This document shows, piece after piece, positions 26,411-35,901 of a DNA stretch of 64,000 bases. The position numbers and the translations under genes were made by a program. The notes under the pieces were generated by a model. The model was not told the origin of the DNA, did no database searches, and was given only the letters and a program-made list of their open reading frames with translations. This stretch comes from Lentisphaera araneosa HTCC2155. Lineage in GTDB: Bacteria; Verrucomicrobiota; Lentisphaeria; Lentisphaerales; Lentisphaeraceae. Each line of letters starts with the position of its first letter. Position 1 is the stretch's first letter. The stretch is taken from contig NZ_ABCK01000005.1 in assembly GCF_000170755.1 (NCBI RefSeq), forward strand, positions 124,001-188,000. Direction: 5' to 3'.

Positions 26411-28173
26411 TCGACCAACTCACACTCTGTCAAAACCAACATATCTAAGCCCCTTATCCCTAAAGACCACGCCCGGACACTAAGGCGTTTACCATAATAA
26501 GAAAGGTCTTCATTTTGACCTTTAAAATAGCATTCTACTACATCATCCAAACGCAGTGTGTGCCAATTCTCATTTGAACTCAAAGCGGTAACCGTACCTT
26601 GAACTTCGAGATACTTATTTCCATATTTTTCGAAAAAACTTAATAAATCCATTTTACTTTTATCTTCTAATATCTCCTTTACAGCAAACTTCTCTATATT
26701 CTTTTCCCGTTCAGGTCCTCGATATTTTCTTGGCTCCCAAATATTCTCATTTAAAGGTAATATTTTTTTCTTTATCACTTCAATTCCCTTACTAATCCCC
26801 AAGCTCTCGGCTTTAGATGAAGCCTCCCAAGATAAAATATCTTTAAGGAGAATTCTTTTTTTCTCACCTTGTTCTAAGGCAAACACTAAGTCCCGATCAC
26901 CCTTTTCTTGTAGCATTCCATAAAACTCTTCGCCAGATTTTAATTTCACAAAATGACTTATTGTAAAAATTTGACTGCGAATGATTTTATCTTCTCCAGC
27001 TTTTATCCTTAGATCGAACTCTTCTTTTACTGTTTTACCTCTTGCCTGGATTGAAAGGAAATACTCCCCTGCATTCAATTTCTCGAGCTTTATAGGGTTT
27101 TCACTCGAGTCAAGTACTTTCCCATTGAGGTTCACTTCACAGTCAATGGCTGGCAAAGTAATTTCTAGTGAGCAATGATTGGGGTGTAATTCATAAAGCT
27201 TAATTAAATCATTTAAAACAACACTCACTGATGAGTATGAATCCAAGCTTATAGTCAAATTCTTTCCTTCTAACTTATCTTTTCTAATATAAGCTGGACT
27301 AAGAGCTAAATGCTCACCCTCATGAAGTAAATTCACGGAATTTGGTGTAGTTTGAAAGTCTAAGTACCTCTCATCCCTCTCTAAATCCACTACTACTTTT
27401 TGGTCAGATTGTAAATCCAACAAAAACTCCTTTTTATGATAGGCACGCTTAAAAACGGAAATGTAATGAAAGCCTTTCTCTAGGGATTTTAATTCAATCG
27501 GCAACTCCCCCTTATAATCTCCATTAACTTCTACGCTCACCGACTCAATTGGAGAACTTATGTTTAACACGCACTCAGGCTCTAATTCTTGATCTACAGC
27601 CCCATCCACATTTCCTGTTTCATTATCACTAAAACCCGCTTGCTCAAGCCGTATTTCATCACCCTGTTCAACGCTTAAATCAATTAAAACTGGCTCATTC
27701 AATTTTGGAGTGATTTTTCTTTGATCGACCTCATAAAACAAGTAGGCAAAAGCAACAAAAAATAAACCAAGTAACAAAGGCGTTTTATTAAAACTCAGCT
27801 CAGTTTGCTGTTCAGGTAGATCGGGATCACTTTCCGCAAGACCCGAATCCACAGTCGCAGTAGCTATATTATTAAGTTCTTTTCCACCTGTCTCAACTAA
27901 GGAAAAAACCTCTTCCCCAATTTTAAGTTGATCACCAACTTTCACCCGGCTAGCTTTTGCTATTTTTTGCCCGTTTATATAGACGCCATTATGGCTCTCT
28001 AAATCTTCCGACCACACTTCACCATCATGCTGAGTTAATTCGACGTGCTTCCCACTTAATTTGGGGTCATTAATCACAAGTGTGCATGAATGACTACGAC
28101 CAATGATAATTGAAGCTTCTTCAAAGCTCAATAATTTCCCTTTTAAGTTCCCCTCACTAAAGTAAAGTTTCAC
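26407..28173 (-). CDS. Membrane protein with cytoplasmic FHA domain and PEGA-like periplasmic domains
   Basis: This 588-residue protein has an N-terminal FHA domain (residues ~15-95: IIIGRSHSCTLVINDPKLSG, then ESHNGVYINGQKI) for binding phosphothreonine peptides. A single membrane span is near residue 135 (LLLGLFFVAFAYLFYEV). The periplasmic part has one or more PEGA-like units (VEVNGDYKGELPIELKSLEKG and CEVNLNGKVL). The start is GTG, immediately after the TAG of the preceding gene, so it is co-transcribed with DUF1549, DUF1501 and kinase genes. It could carry a phosphorylation signal from the kinase to the envelope. Confidence 0.82.
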   Translation of the reverse strand: MKLYFSEGNLKGKLLSFEEASIIIGRSHSCTLVINDPKLSGKHVELTQHDGEVWSEDLESHNGVYINGQKIAKASRVKVGDQLKIGEEVFSLVETGGKELNNIATATVDSGLAESDPDLPEQQTELSFNKTPLLLGLFFVAFAYLFYEVDQRKITPKLNEPVLIDLSVEQGDEIRLEQAGFSDNETGNVDGAVDQELEPECVLNISSPIESVSVEVNGDYKGELPIELKSLEKGFHYISVFKRAYHKKEFLLDLQSDQKVVVDLERDERYLDFQTTPNSVNLLHEGEHLALSPAYIRKDKLEGKNLTISLDSYSSVSVVLNDLIKLYELHPNHCSLEITLPAIDCEVNLNGKVLDSSENPIKLEKLNAGEYFLSIQARGKTVKEEFDLRIKAGEDKIIRSQIFTISHFVKLKSGEEFYGMLQEKGDRDLVFALEQGEKKRILLKDILSWEASSKAESLGISKGIEVIKKKILPLNENIWEPRKYRGPEREKNIEKFAVKEILEDKSKMDLLSFFEKYGNKYLEVQGTVTALSSNENWHTLRLDDVVECYFKGQNEDLSYYGKRLSVRAWSLGIRGLDMLVLTECELVE

Positions 28174-29844
28174 CTAATACACTCGGAATTCAGGTGAATT
28201 TATAATTGTCCAAGTCATTTCAAATACACCAGAGTTTACATAAGATGCGTCAAGATCTAATTTATTTTCAAAGAACAAGCGCTCGCGTTCATTCGGCAAC
28301 CTTGTGTAATAATGAACGAAAAACTCATTCAGAAATAGTTCAAAATCCTTTTTCTGAGATAAAGCATACCAAGCTTTGGCTTTGTTATCTATGAACTCTA
28401 AGGCGGCCTTGTTACTCGCTAAAAAAAGCGCCTGGGATAGACTTCCTCGATAAAAAGCCTCTGAATCCGACAAGGAACTGGGGAACATGTCATCAATATA
28501 TTTCTCTTTATCTTTTTCCAACTTGTAGAGTGACTGCCAACTTTCCTCTTTTTCAAAACTCTTCATGGCATCAGTCATGAGTACATTTAATATTTGCTCA
28601 CCATCTAAATGACGAATTTTTCTACTTTTAAAATAAATAAAACCCTCTTCGTCAGATTTTTCTGCGGAAGACATTCGATAAATATCAGACATCAACACTG
28701 TCTTTACTAAGGCATAAAGATCGAATCCATTATCCTCAAATATTTTAGCATAAGTATCCAAACGCTCACCATTATCATGATTGGCACCATAAACGTCATT
28801 AGCGGGCATAACTATCCCTCTTCCAATCAACCAGTGAGCTACCCAATTAGACGTAGACCTCGAAAAATACAAAGGCTTCTTATACGCCATCCAATCGGCT
28901 AAGTAATCTCTCGCACTTCTAGTTATATGAAGCGCTCGATCGGGCCCAAACAACAAGCGTGGACGAGCCGTGTGCTTCTTTTCCTCAACCACATACTCTA
29001 ATTTCAAATGAGTTAATCGTCGTTCTTTCTCAAAGATATAAAGCTGGGGTGCCAATAACGCTTTATCAGAACTCATTTCCCCCATATCAAATTTCATACT
29101 AAGATTTTGTCCACGACTCTCCTCATAAGAAATCTCGTCATAGATACTCTGCCCCTTTTCTTCCATTGCAATCCAATCTAAAACATCTTTAAGTTCTGCC
29201 CCCAAAGCTTCTTGGTTTCTATAACTTTTAGCGACCCTTTTTTTAAGTGCTTTAAGTTCTTTTTCTGTCTTCACATAACGCTTTTCCATGCCTTCGAAAA
29301 AAGTCGCCATCGACCAAAAGTTCTCATGCTTGAGCTCCGGGTAATATTTATGATCGTGACACTCTGAACACGCCAAAGTTATTCCCCAAACATTTTCCGT
29401 AAATCGACCTGCCATCATTTTGGAATCTTCTGCACCTGTGTAAAACAGCACCATTTTATTTCGAGCTGAAATACCATCGGCACTTAACATATCACGAATA
29501 AACTTGCGAAAATCGCCACCAACTTTGACGTATTCTTTTTTGACATGTTTCTCTAAGCCCCTATAAACTAAGGGGTGTTGATCTCTGTCTTGACGCTTAG
29601 GAGCGTAGTGATCAACTATTTTTGTAGCAAGATTACCCCGAAACTCTTCACTCTTCAATAAATCATTAACTAGTTTTTCATAACGACCAGTTTTTATCAA
29701 CTCCGTCCCCGAGTAGTATTCACTTACACTAGGTAAACGATTTTGAGTATCTAAATACAAACGCCTAAGTAAGCGATCAGCTTTTTCTTGAGAAGCAGAT
29801 AGCAAAAATGTACTTAAAAGGAGAAATGTAAAAAAAGTCTTCAT
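28174..29844 (-). CDS. DUF1549/DUF1553-like secreted protein
   Basis: The 556-residue protein has a signal peptide (MKTFFTFLLLSTFLLSAS), then LLRRLYLDTQNRLPS, the hallmark opening of DUF1549. A CSECHDHKYYPELKHENFW motif, containing CxxCH, lies near residue 160. The DUF1553-like part follows with WLIGRGIVMPANDVYG. It is shorter and more divergent than the 750-residue homologue at 33.6 kb. Its start overlaps the stop of the DUF1501 gene (ATGA). The biochemical role of the family is not established; the CxxCH may bind haem. Confidence 0.82.
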   Translation of the reverse strand: MKTFFTFLLLSTFLLSASQEKADRLLRRLYLDTQNRLPSVSEYYSGTELIKTGRYEKLVNDLLKSEEFRGNLATKIVDHYAPKRQDRDQHPLVYRGLEKHVKKEYVKVGGDFRKFIRDMLSADGISARNKMVLFYTGAEDSKMMAGRFTENVWGITLACSECHDHKYYPELKHENFWSMATFFEGMEKRYVKTEKELKALKKRVAKSYRNQEALGAELKDVLDWIAMEEKGQSIYDEISYEESRGQNLSMKFDMGEMSSDKALLAPQLYIFEKERRLTHLKLEYVVEEKKHTARPRLLFGPDRALHITRSARDYLADWMAYKKPLYFSRSTSNWVAHWLIGRGIVMPANDVYGANHDNGERLDTYAKIFEDNGFDLYALVKTVLMSDIYRMSSAEKSDEEGFIYFKSRKIRHLDGEQILNVLMTDAMKSFEKEESWQSLYKLEKDKEKYIDDMFPSSLSDSEAFYRGSLSQALFLASNKAALEFIDNKAKAWYALSQKKDFELFLNEFFVHYYTRLPNERERLFFENKLDLDASYVNSGVFEMTWTIINSPEFRVY

Positions 29845-31061
29845 GACATCAACTCATCAATCCCTGACTTTGATGGGCACAGATCCAAAGGACGACCACT
29901 TTTATGCATGTAGGGTTCATTGGGATTAAAGCCTAAATGACGATATAAAGAGTAGCTAAAGGCTCCCATCGTCACAGCATTTTCAAGACTTAAACCATCT
30001 TTTGAACTTTGACCTATATGCTGCCCAGAAAGGTTTCCTCCTATTAGGAGAATTGGGGTATTCATTGGGTAATGATCTCGACCTGCATTAGCATTAATCC
30101 GAGGCGTTCTCCCAAAATCTCCTGCAATCATGACCATTGTATTTTTTAACAAACCCATAACCTTTAATTCTTTTAACAATTGACATAAGCCCTTATTAAG
30201 AGGTTCTGATAAATTTCTACAGCGTTCCACATTATTTTGATGTGTATCCCACCCTCCATAGGGAATTTCTATCGAAGGGACTCCTGCTTGAATTAAACGT
30301 CTGGCTTGTAAAAAACTCTGTCCAATACCTTTGCCATAAGCTTCGATAGTTTGTGGGCTTTCACCACTCAACTCAAAGACTCGATTAGAGATACCTAAGC
30401 TCAACTGCGTCGCTTTGCGCCCATGGCGGAGCTCTTCTTTAATTTGATCTAAATGAGCATTAGCAGAATGTTTCATGTATTCGTCGCGCAAAGATTCCGA
30501 ACGGATGAGACGCGTACGCCAATCTTCGTCAACTTTTAATTTATTTTGCCCCGGCTTCATACTATAGGGACTGAATTCATTCCCAAGGAAACCCGCAGAT
30601 AATGAACCACCTAAAGAAACGACTTTAGGTAAATCTGACTCTTTTTCTTCAGCTAAAGCCCAGCCCGCAATCGAACATAAACCTGGCTGTACCTGAGCTG
30701 GATTAGGTAAAAAACCTCCCGTTCCGACATAATACCTTCCCAGTTCATGGGCTCCTATTCGCGAACTCGTATGAACTAACGCCATGTGCTCTGAAAAACC
30801 TGCTAAACCTTCATAAGACTCGGCAAAATAGACATTTTTCATTGCCGTCTTTATACCTTTGATCCCACCTCCGTTGCTATGATCTGGCTTGGCGTCAAAA
30901 GTATCCATTTGCGAGGGTCCACCACGCAAATTGACGTATATAAAGTGTCTGATTTTTTCTTTTCTCTTGGGCTTAGCATTCGCGGAATTCGCAAATAACA
31001 TGCTCGACAAGGCGACACTACTACCACTTAAAAATGTTCTTCTATCTAAACTCACAGACAT
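29841..31061 (-). CDS. DUF1501 protein with twin-arginine-like signal
   Basis: The 406-residue protein begins with a twin-arginine-type signal (LDRRTFLSGSSVALSSMLFA). The mature part has the DUF1501 hallmarks: YVNLRGGPSQMDTFDAKPDH, the central YGGWDTHQNN and the C-terminal DFGRTPRINANAGRDHYP. The fold is related to sulfatases and alkaline phosphatases. DUF1501 is normally encoded beside DUF1549/DUF1553, as here. The kinase gene lies 69 bases upstream on the same strand. Confidence 0.9.
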   Translation of the reverse strand: MSVSLDRRTFLSGSSVALSSMLFANSANAKPKRKEKIRHFIYVNLRGGPSQMDTFDAKPDHSNGGGIKGIKTAMKNVYFAESYEGLAGFSEHMALVHTSSRIGAHELGRYYVGTGGFLPNPAQVQPGLCSIAGWALAEEKESDLPKVVSLGGSLSAGFLGNEFSPYSMKPGQNKLKVDEDWRTRLIRSESLRDEYMKHSANAHLDQIKEELRHGRKATQLSLGISNRVFELSGESPQTIEAYGKGIGQSFLQARRLIQAGVPSIEIPYGGWDTHQNNVERCRNLSEPLNKGLCQLLKELKVMGLLKNTMVMIAGDFGRTPRINANAGRDHYPMNTPILLIGGNLSGQHIGQSSKDGLSLENAVTMGAFSYSLYRHLGFNPNEPYMHKSGRPLDLCPSKSGIDELMS

Positions 31062-31130
31062 TAAATTCCTTAATTATTATCTATAATAATTAACGACATC
31101 AATAAAGTTTTTATTGTGTGAATAAAAAGA

Positions 31131-32123
31131 TTAAGCTTCTACTTCTACTTCTTCTTGCTCAGCTTCGACTGCTGAATCATACAAAAAGCATATATCATTA
31201 TAAAGCTCATCATAAGTCTGATAGCGATCTTCCATTTCATGGGCGATGAGATTATCTATCAAAATACAGAGACCTTCCGGAAGATAGTCATTAAGCTCCT
31301 GAATCGGGTAACGATAGGGGTGCATGTGACCTTCTACGATTTCCTCATTAGGTCCATCAAAATAATTCTGTCCGTTGACAACATAATAAAAGACCATACC
31401 CAAGGCGTACATATCAGACCTTTCATCTTCAACTATGCCTTTGATTCGCTCTGGTGGGATATAGGATGGTGAACCAATTAAATTGTCATCATCTATCTCC
31501 TGCTCATCCTTGTGGATCGCGAGACCAAAATCAACCAAAGTCAGCTTCTCACCTCTTACAATCACATTTTGAGGTTTCAAATCGCGGTAGATAAAGCCAG
31601 TAGTCGCCATGTAACGCAAGGCGTCAACTAATTGTTTCATCCAGGAATACAACTCAACTTCGGAAAACTCAAAACCCTTAGCTATCTGCTCCAAGGTGTA
31701 GCCCGGTACATAATCCATTAATAAGAAGGCCTTACCACTCTTATAGCCAAAGCGATAAGCTGTTGCAATATGAGGATGTTCAAAACTCATCACTACGTCA
31801 CCTTCATAAAGCAAACTTTGGAAACGGAAGTCACATTCATCAGTATAATCTGAAAGTTTAATCGCATACAGTTTGGGGTCATCATACTTCTGAGCCATAT
31901 ATACACGCCCCATACCACCTTCACCTGTAACATCGTACAGCCAAAACTCAGTGATTCTCATGGGCATAAAAACATTTTCGCCACAACTTTGACACTCATA
32001 TTCTCTTAATGGTTCATAACCTTCCATATCACACCACTCATGGCATGTCATGCATTTAGCTAGGCCATCTTCAAAGCGTTTAAGCTCATCCTCTGTCAGA
32101 GCAGTAGTTCTGTAACCTTCCAT
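31131..32123 (-). CDS. Ser/Thr protein kinase with N-terminal zinc ribbon
   Basis: The 330-residue protein starts with a zinc-ribbon-like segment (CMTCHEWC then CQSCGENVF). A complete kinase domain covers residues ~60-315: GEGGMGRVYMA glycine loop, AIKLSD catalytic Lys, YRDLKPQN catalytic loop, VDFGLA, and SPSYIPPERIKG. No membrane span is visible, so it is cytoplasmic. It heads a probable five-gene operon (DUF1501, DUF1549-like, FHA/PEGA, small secreted protein), which supplies a phosphate-accepting FHA partner. Confidence 0.88.
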   Translation of the reverse strand: MEGYRTTALTEDELKRFEDGLAKCMTCHEWCDMEGYEPLREYECQSCGENVFMPMRITEFWLYDVTGEGGMGRVYMAQKYDDPKLYAIKLSDYTDECDFRFQSLLYEGDVVMSFEHPHIATAYRFGYKSGKAFLLMDYVPGYTLEQIAKGFEFSEVELYSWMKQLVDALRYMATTGFIYRDLKPQNVIVRGEKLTLVDFGLAIHKDEQEIDDDNLIGSPSYIPPERIKGIVEDERSDMYALGMVFYYVVNGQNYFDGPNEEIVEGHMHPYRYPIQELNDYLPEGLCILIDNLIAHEMEDRYQTYDELYNDICFLYDSAVEAEQEEVEVEA

Positions 32124-32457
32124 AAAAAATCTTCATATATAGTTATTGTAATCTAAGGCCTTTAATCTAAATCCATATCCCCATATTTCTAGACTCAGAA
32201 CTTTAAAGCCCTTGGTCTAATCTGCTAAATAAGTCTAATTTTAACAAAAAACGATACTTAACTAAACTTTTACACACAAATAAGCTTCCATAAATTAAGA
32301 CCTAAGAGATATAGTACAGGAAAGTATATAAAACTTCTGTGACTTTTAACCAATTTTTCAAAGACTTTACCCCTTCACAGCACTTACTTTTATTGTGATT
32401 TCATTTTTAACAGTCTAAATTGAGCTATAATTAAACAAGAAACTTTAGGTACTCAAA
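32124..32457. other. Intergenic region between divergent kinase and lipoprotein genes
   Basis: These 334 AT-rich bases must carry promoters for both flanking genes. A TATAAT at 32426-32431 is a candidate -10 for the lipoprotein gene, but no good -35 lies at the right distance. I see no RNA gene or coding frame. Confidence 0.4.
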
Positions 32458-33495
32458 GTGAAATTCCATCTCCCCTTAACTGCATGTCTTCTTTTCTCCC
32501 TTATTAGCTGTGACTCAGAACAAGTTCAAAAAATCAAAGATAAAGTCAAACAAAGCACTGAATCAAGCGCCGACGCTAAAGGCGAAGAGACTCCTGAGGT
32601 CGTTCTTTTCGATAAAGAAGGCGCCATTCAATATATCAATTCACAACTTCCAAAAGTTGTGCTCCCTGGTGAATATGAGTTCACAGCAGAAAAAGCCAAC
32701 AACGAAAAATTCGGTGATTATGTAAAAATCCAATACCTAAATGAACTGAGCTATAAAGAAGACTATTATAATGTAGATAAATCCGTATCTTTCATGAAAG
32801 TTTTACAGGATAAAGGATGGACTAACGAATTTGCCCAACTGAAAAAAGCTCCCTATACCTTTTATTCTAAAGTAGCCGTAAAGGGTGATAAGACGGCTAT
32901 TCAAGGTTCACTAATCTATAGAAAAAGTGGTGAGAAAATGGTTTTCAAAGATCACAAATTGGAACGTGGTCACATTGTTGAAGGTTTCCCTCAAGCAAAG
33001 TTTGGAAAGTCATACCTTCTCGTAGGATCTATGGAAGCCGATACAGCAATTGACGGTTTCATGCAGGATTATGCTGTAGCTAAAAGACACAATGACAACG
33101 TCCTTAACACGGTGACTCCAGAAAAAGTGTATAAAGGAAGTTTAAAAATCACTCCGGAACTTAAGAAAGACGTTACTTGGACAATGGGTAAACAACACAA
33201 GTTACTCAAAACGACTGAAGCTCTTATCACCTTCGATGAAAACCCTGAACTTAAAATCATCTTAAAAGGAACGTACTTAACAGAAATTCGTCCTAGTAAT
33301 AGAAGCAACCTTAACTACAAGGTAGAATCCGTCACAGTCTACGACTCACCTAGGGATCCATTTTTCCAAAAGATCCATCCTTATATTAAATCGGAATACT
33401 TCACTTTATTCCTCTCACCTAGTGGCAACTTATCTGGCATGTCAAAAAACTTAAAAATTGATCTCACTCCATATGATGGGAAAGTAAAAGAATAA
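32458..33495 (+). CDS. Lipoprotein of unknown function
   Basis: The 345-residue protein starts at GTG and has a lipoprotein signal (LPLTACLLFSLISC), with the lipid-carrying Cys at residue ~19. The mature protein is Lys/Glu-rich and contains regular beta-rich stretches (VAVKGDKTAIQGSLIYRK). No family is recognised. It is followed by a strong terminator, so it is probably monocistronic. Confidence 0.78.
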   Translation: MKFHLPLTACLLFSLISCDSEQVQKIKDKVKQSTESSADAKGEETPEVVLFDKEGAIQYINSQLPKVVLPGEYEFTAEKANNEKFGDYVKIQYLNELSYKEDYYNVDKSVSFMKVLQDKGWTNEFAQLKKAPYTFYSKVAVKGDKTAIQGSLIYRKSGEKMVFKDHKLERGHIVEGFPQAKFGKSYLLVGSMEADTAIDGFMQDYAVAKRHNDNVLNTVTPEKVYKGSLKITPELKKDVTWTMGKQHKLLKTTEALITFDENPELKIILKGTYLTEIRPSNRSNLNYKVESVTVYDSPRDPFFQKIHPYIKSEYFTLFLSPSGNLSGMSKNLKIDLTPYDGKVKE

Positions 33496-33584
33496 GCCAA
33501 GCGACTTTATAAGCCGGCTCTGAGTTACATATCGTTCTTATCACAAGCCCTAAGCATTAGAGTAACTTTAAGAAAAACTTTCAA

Positions 33585-33614
33585 AAAACCTGTAAGATCC
33601 TTACAGGTTTTTTC
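33585..33614 (+). terminator. Rho-independent terminator after the lipoprotein gene
   Basis: AAAACCTGTAAG and CTTACAGGTTTT form a perfect 12-bp stem around an ATC loop, followed by T's. It lies about 90 bases after the lipoprotein stop and 26 bases before the next gene, separating the two transcription units. Confidence 0.9.
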
Positions 33615-33639
33615 GTAAACTCTCAAAACGGAGCTTTTT

Positions 33640-35892
33640 ATGAAACTTTACTTAATTTTACTTTTCCTCTTACCTTCATTAATTTTTTCAGCCACTCACC
33701 CAAATGATGCGATTGCAAAAATTAATAGCTTGGTAAACTCAAAGCTCGAGGGGAACCTAAATAAAAAATCTGATGACTCAACATTTGTTCGTAGAATTTA
33801 TCTAGATATCATCGGGCGTATTCCTTCTATTGAGGAAAGCTCTTCATTCATCTCCAATAAAAACTCCAACAAACGACAAGAACTGATTAAAAACCTTATC
33901 ATGTCGGAGGCTTATGTTTCCAATAACTTTAATTACTGGGCAGATATCCTTCGCATCACTAATGATGGTGGCAATAATATCCGTGTGATGACCGCTGCAT
34001 ATAGTCAATGGTTAAAAAAATCCCTCCGCGACAACAAACGCTACGATGACATGGTCTTTGAACTATTGTCGAGTGAAGGTTCTGTATGGGATAACCCCGC
34101 AGCCTCATACTACTTGCGTGATAATGGCATGCCTTTAGATAATACCGCTAATACAATACGTGTTTTCCTTGGAACTCGACTCGAATGTGCTCAATGTCAC
34201 GATCACCCTTTCGACGATTGGACACAAATGGAGTTTTACCAAGCAGCTGCTTTTACCTATGGATATAAAGGAGGAACTTTCCCAAGTGATAAAAACTCTA
34301 ACTTATCAGGTTTAAAAAAGCACATTGGTGCTCTCAATAGAGAAAAGTTTGCGCAAGCCGCAGGCAGTAAAAAAGTCCGTGTCGTTTTTAATGAAAAACA
34401 ACTCCAAGACCTTCTCAAAAACAAAAACTTCCAAAAATATTTGAAGAAATCAAATATGAGCCAAGAAGAATATGTACGACGCGCACGAAAAGGCATGCAA
34501 GCCACTACAGATATGAAACTCATTCAATATTCAACTAAGGAAACGATTGAATCTCTCTTCGGAAAAATGCGTTCTACCACACTCGACACCAAAGAAAAAG
34601 ACCTCAAACTTCCTCATGATTATCAATATGATGACGCCAAGCCCGAATCTCTTGTAAAACCCGCCACCATGTTTGGGGATAAATTCACCATGAGAGAAGG
34701 CGAAAGTCGCCGTGAAGCTTTTGCTCGTTGGTTAACTTCTACCGATAACCCTACTTTCACCCGAGTCATTGCTAACCGCATGTGGAAAAAAGCTTTTGGC
34801 GTAGCGGTCTTCTCTCCTGTTGATGAAATAAATGATTTCACCAATGTTCGTAACGAAGAACTCATGAATTACTTAGAGCAACTCATGAAAGACCTCGATT
34901 ACAACCTAAAAGCTTTTCAATACATCATCTTCAACACCGATGCTTATCAAGCTAAGGTCAGCGCTACTCAAATTGGCACCAAAGAAGCTTATGACTTCCG
35001 TGGCCCTGTACTGCGCCGCATGAGTGCTGAACAACTCTGGGACTCACTCATAACTTTGAGTATTGAAAATCCAGATATCTACCTCAGCAGCTCAAAAAGT
35101 GATGAGGCCCTTGTAAGTAGTATTCGTGCTAAATACCAAGCCATAGAAAACATGGATACCAATGAATTTGTTGATAAAATCATGAACATTGCCGAATACA
35201 CGGCTTCTCGAGATAAAGAAATTAAAGACCTACGCCTCAAAACGCTTGAAGCAAGAAAAGAAAAAGATTTTCAGAATATCAAAAAACACCAACAAGCCAC
35301 AAAAAAGATTTATAAAAGCATTGAAGAGAAAACAAAAAATACCTTAGCCATGAGCACTTCAGGCTCAATGGATATGCAAATGATGGATAGCATGAACTAC
35401 AAAGCCAAAGGTAACAAAAATAAGTTTCAGCTCATTAAACAAGAGCCCAGTGCCAACTTATCAAAGAACCAATTAAAGGTAAGAAACTCCCAATTTAAGC
35501 AATTCGAAAAAATGCTCACTCATTTCTACCGTGCCTCTGAGCTCTCTTCCCCTTCCCCTCGAGGTCATTTCCTCCGCGACTTTGGCCAATCAGATCGCTT
35601 AAGTATTCAAAATGCCAATAAATCACCTACGATTACCCAAGCATTGAACCTCATGAATGGTCATGTATACCGTGTCCTCAATAATCCTCATTCCTTACTT
35701 GGTCGCAAACTACATGCAAGTAAAAGTACTCCAGAGAGTTTCGAACTGCTCTACCAAGCTTTCTTCAGTCGCAAGCCCACAACTCGTGAATGGGAGATCC
35801 TCGGCAAAGAGACAAAAATCAGCAAAAGCGAAGCGACCAAAAATGTCCTTTGGGCTTTACTCAACTCAAAACAATTCACTTTTATTCAGTAG
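33640..35892 (+). CDS. DUF1549/DUF1553 secreted protein
   Basis: This 750-residue protein has a signal peptide (MKLYLILLFLLPSLIFSA) and the DUF1549 opening (FVRRIYLDIIGRIPSIEE). The CAQCHDHPFDDWTQMEFY motif, with its CxxCH, is near residue 185. DUF1553 follows, with RREAFARWLTSTDNPTFTR and NRMWKKAFGVAVFSP. A Met/Lys/Gln-rich insertion lies at residues ~530-610. It is paired with the DUF1501 gene 9 bases downstream, the normal arrangement in Planctomycetota and Lentisphaerota. Function is unknown. Confidence 0.92.
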   Translation: MKLYLILLFLLPSLIFSATHPNDAIAKINSLVNSKLEGNLNKKSDDSTFVRRIYLDIIGRIPSIEESSSFISNKNSNKRQELIKNLIMSEAYVSNNFNYWADILRITNDGGNNIRVMTAAYSQWLKKSLRDNKRYDDMVFELLSSEGSVWDNPAASYYLRDNGMPLDNTANTIRVFLGTRLECAQCHDHPFDDWTQMEFYQAAAFTYGYKGGTFPSDKNSNLSGLKKHIGALNREKFAQAAGSKKVRVVFNEKQLQDLLKNKNFQKYLKKSNMSQEEYVRRARKGMQATTDMKLIQYSTKETIESLFGKMRSTTLDTKEKDLKLPHDYQYDDAKPESLVKPATMFGDKFTMREGESRREAFARWLTSTDNPTFTRVIANRMWKKAFGVAVFSPVDEINDFTNVRNEELMNYLEQLMKDLDYNLKAFQYIIFNTDAYQAKVSATQIGTKEAYDFRGPVLRRMSAEQLWDSLITLSIENPDIYLSSSKSDEALVSSIRAKYQAIENMDTNEFVDKIMNIAEYTASRDKEIKDLRLKTLEARKEKDFQNIKKHQQATKKIYKSIEEKTKNTLAMSTSGSMDMQMMDSMNYKAKGNKNKFQLIKQEPSANLSKNQLKVRNSQFKQFEKMLTHFYRASELSSPSPRGHFLRDFGQSDRLSIQNANKSPTITQALNLMNGHVYRVLNNPHSLLGRKLHASKSTPESFELLYQAFFSRKPTTREWEILGKETKISKSEATKNVLWALLNSKQFTFIQ

Positions 35893-35901
35893 GAGCTTAT
35901 T

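Noticed and set aside
32381-32457. Full sigma-70 promoter for the lipoprotein gene
   Set aside because: TATAAT is present, but no acceptable -35 at 16-18 bases; TTGTGA is 27 bases away.
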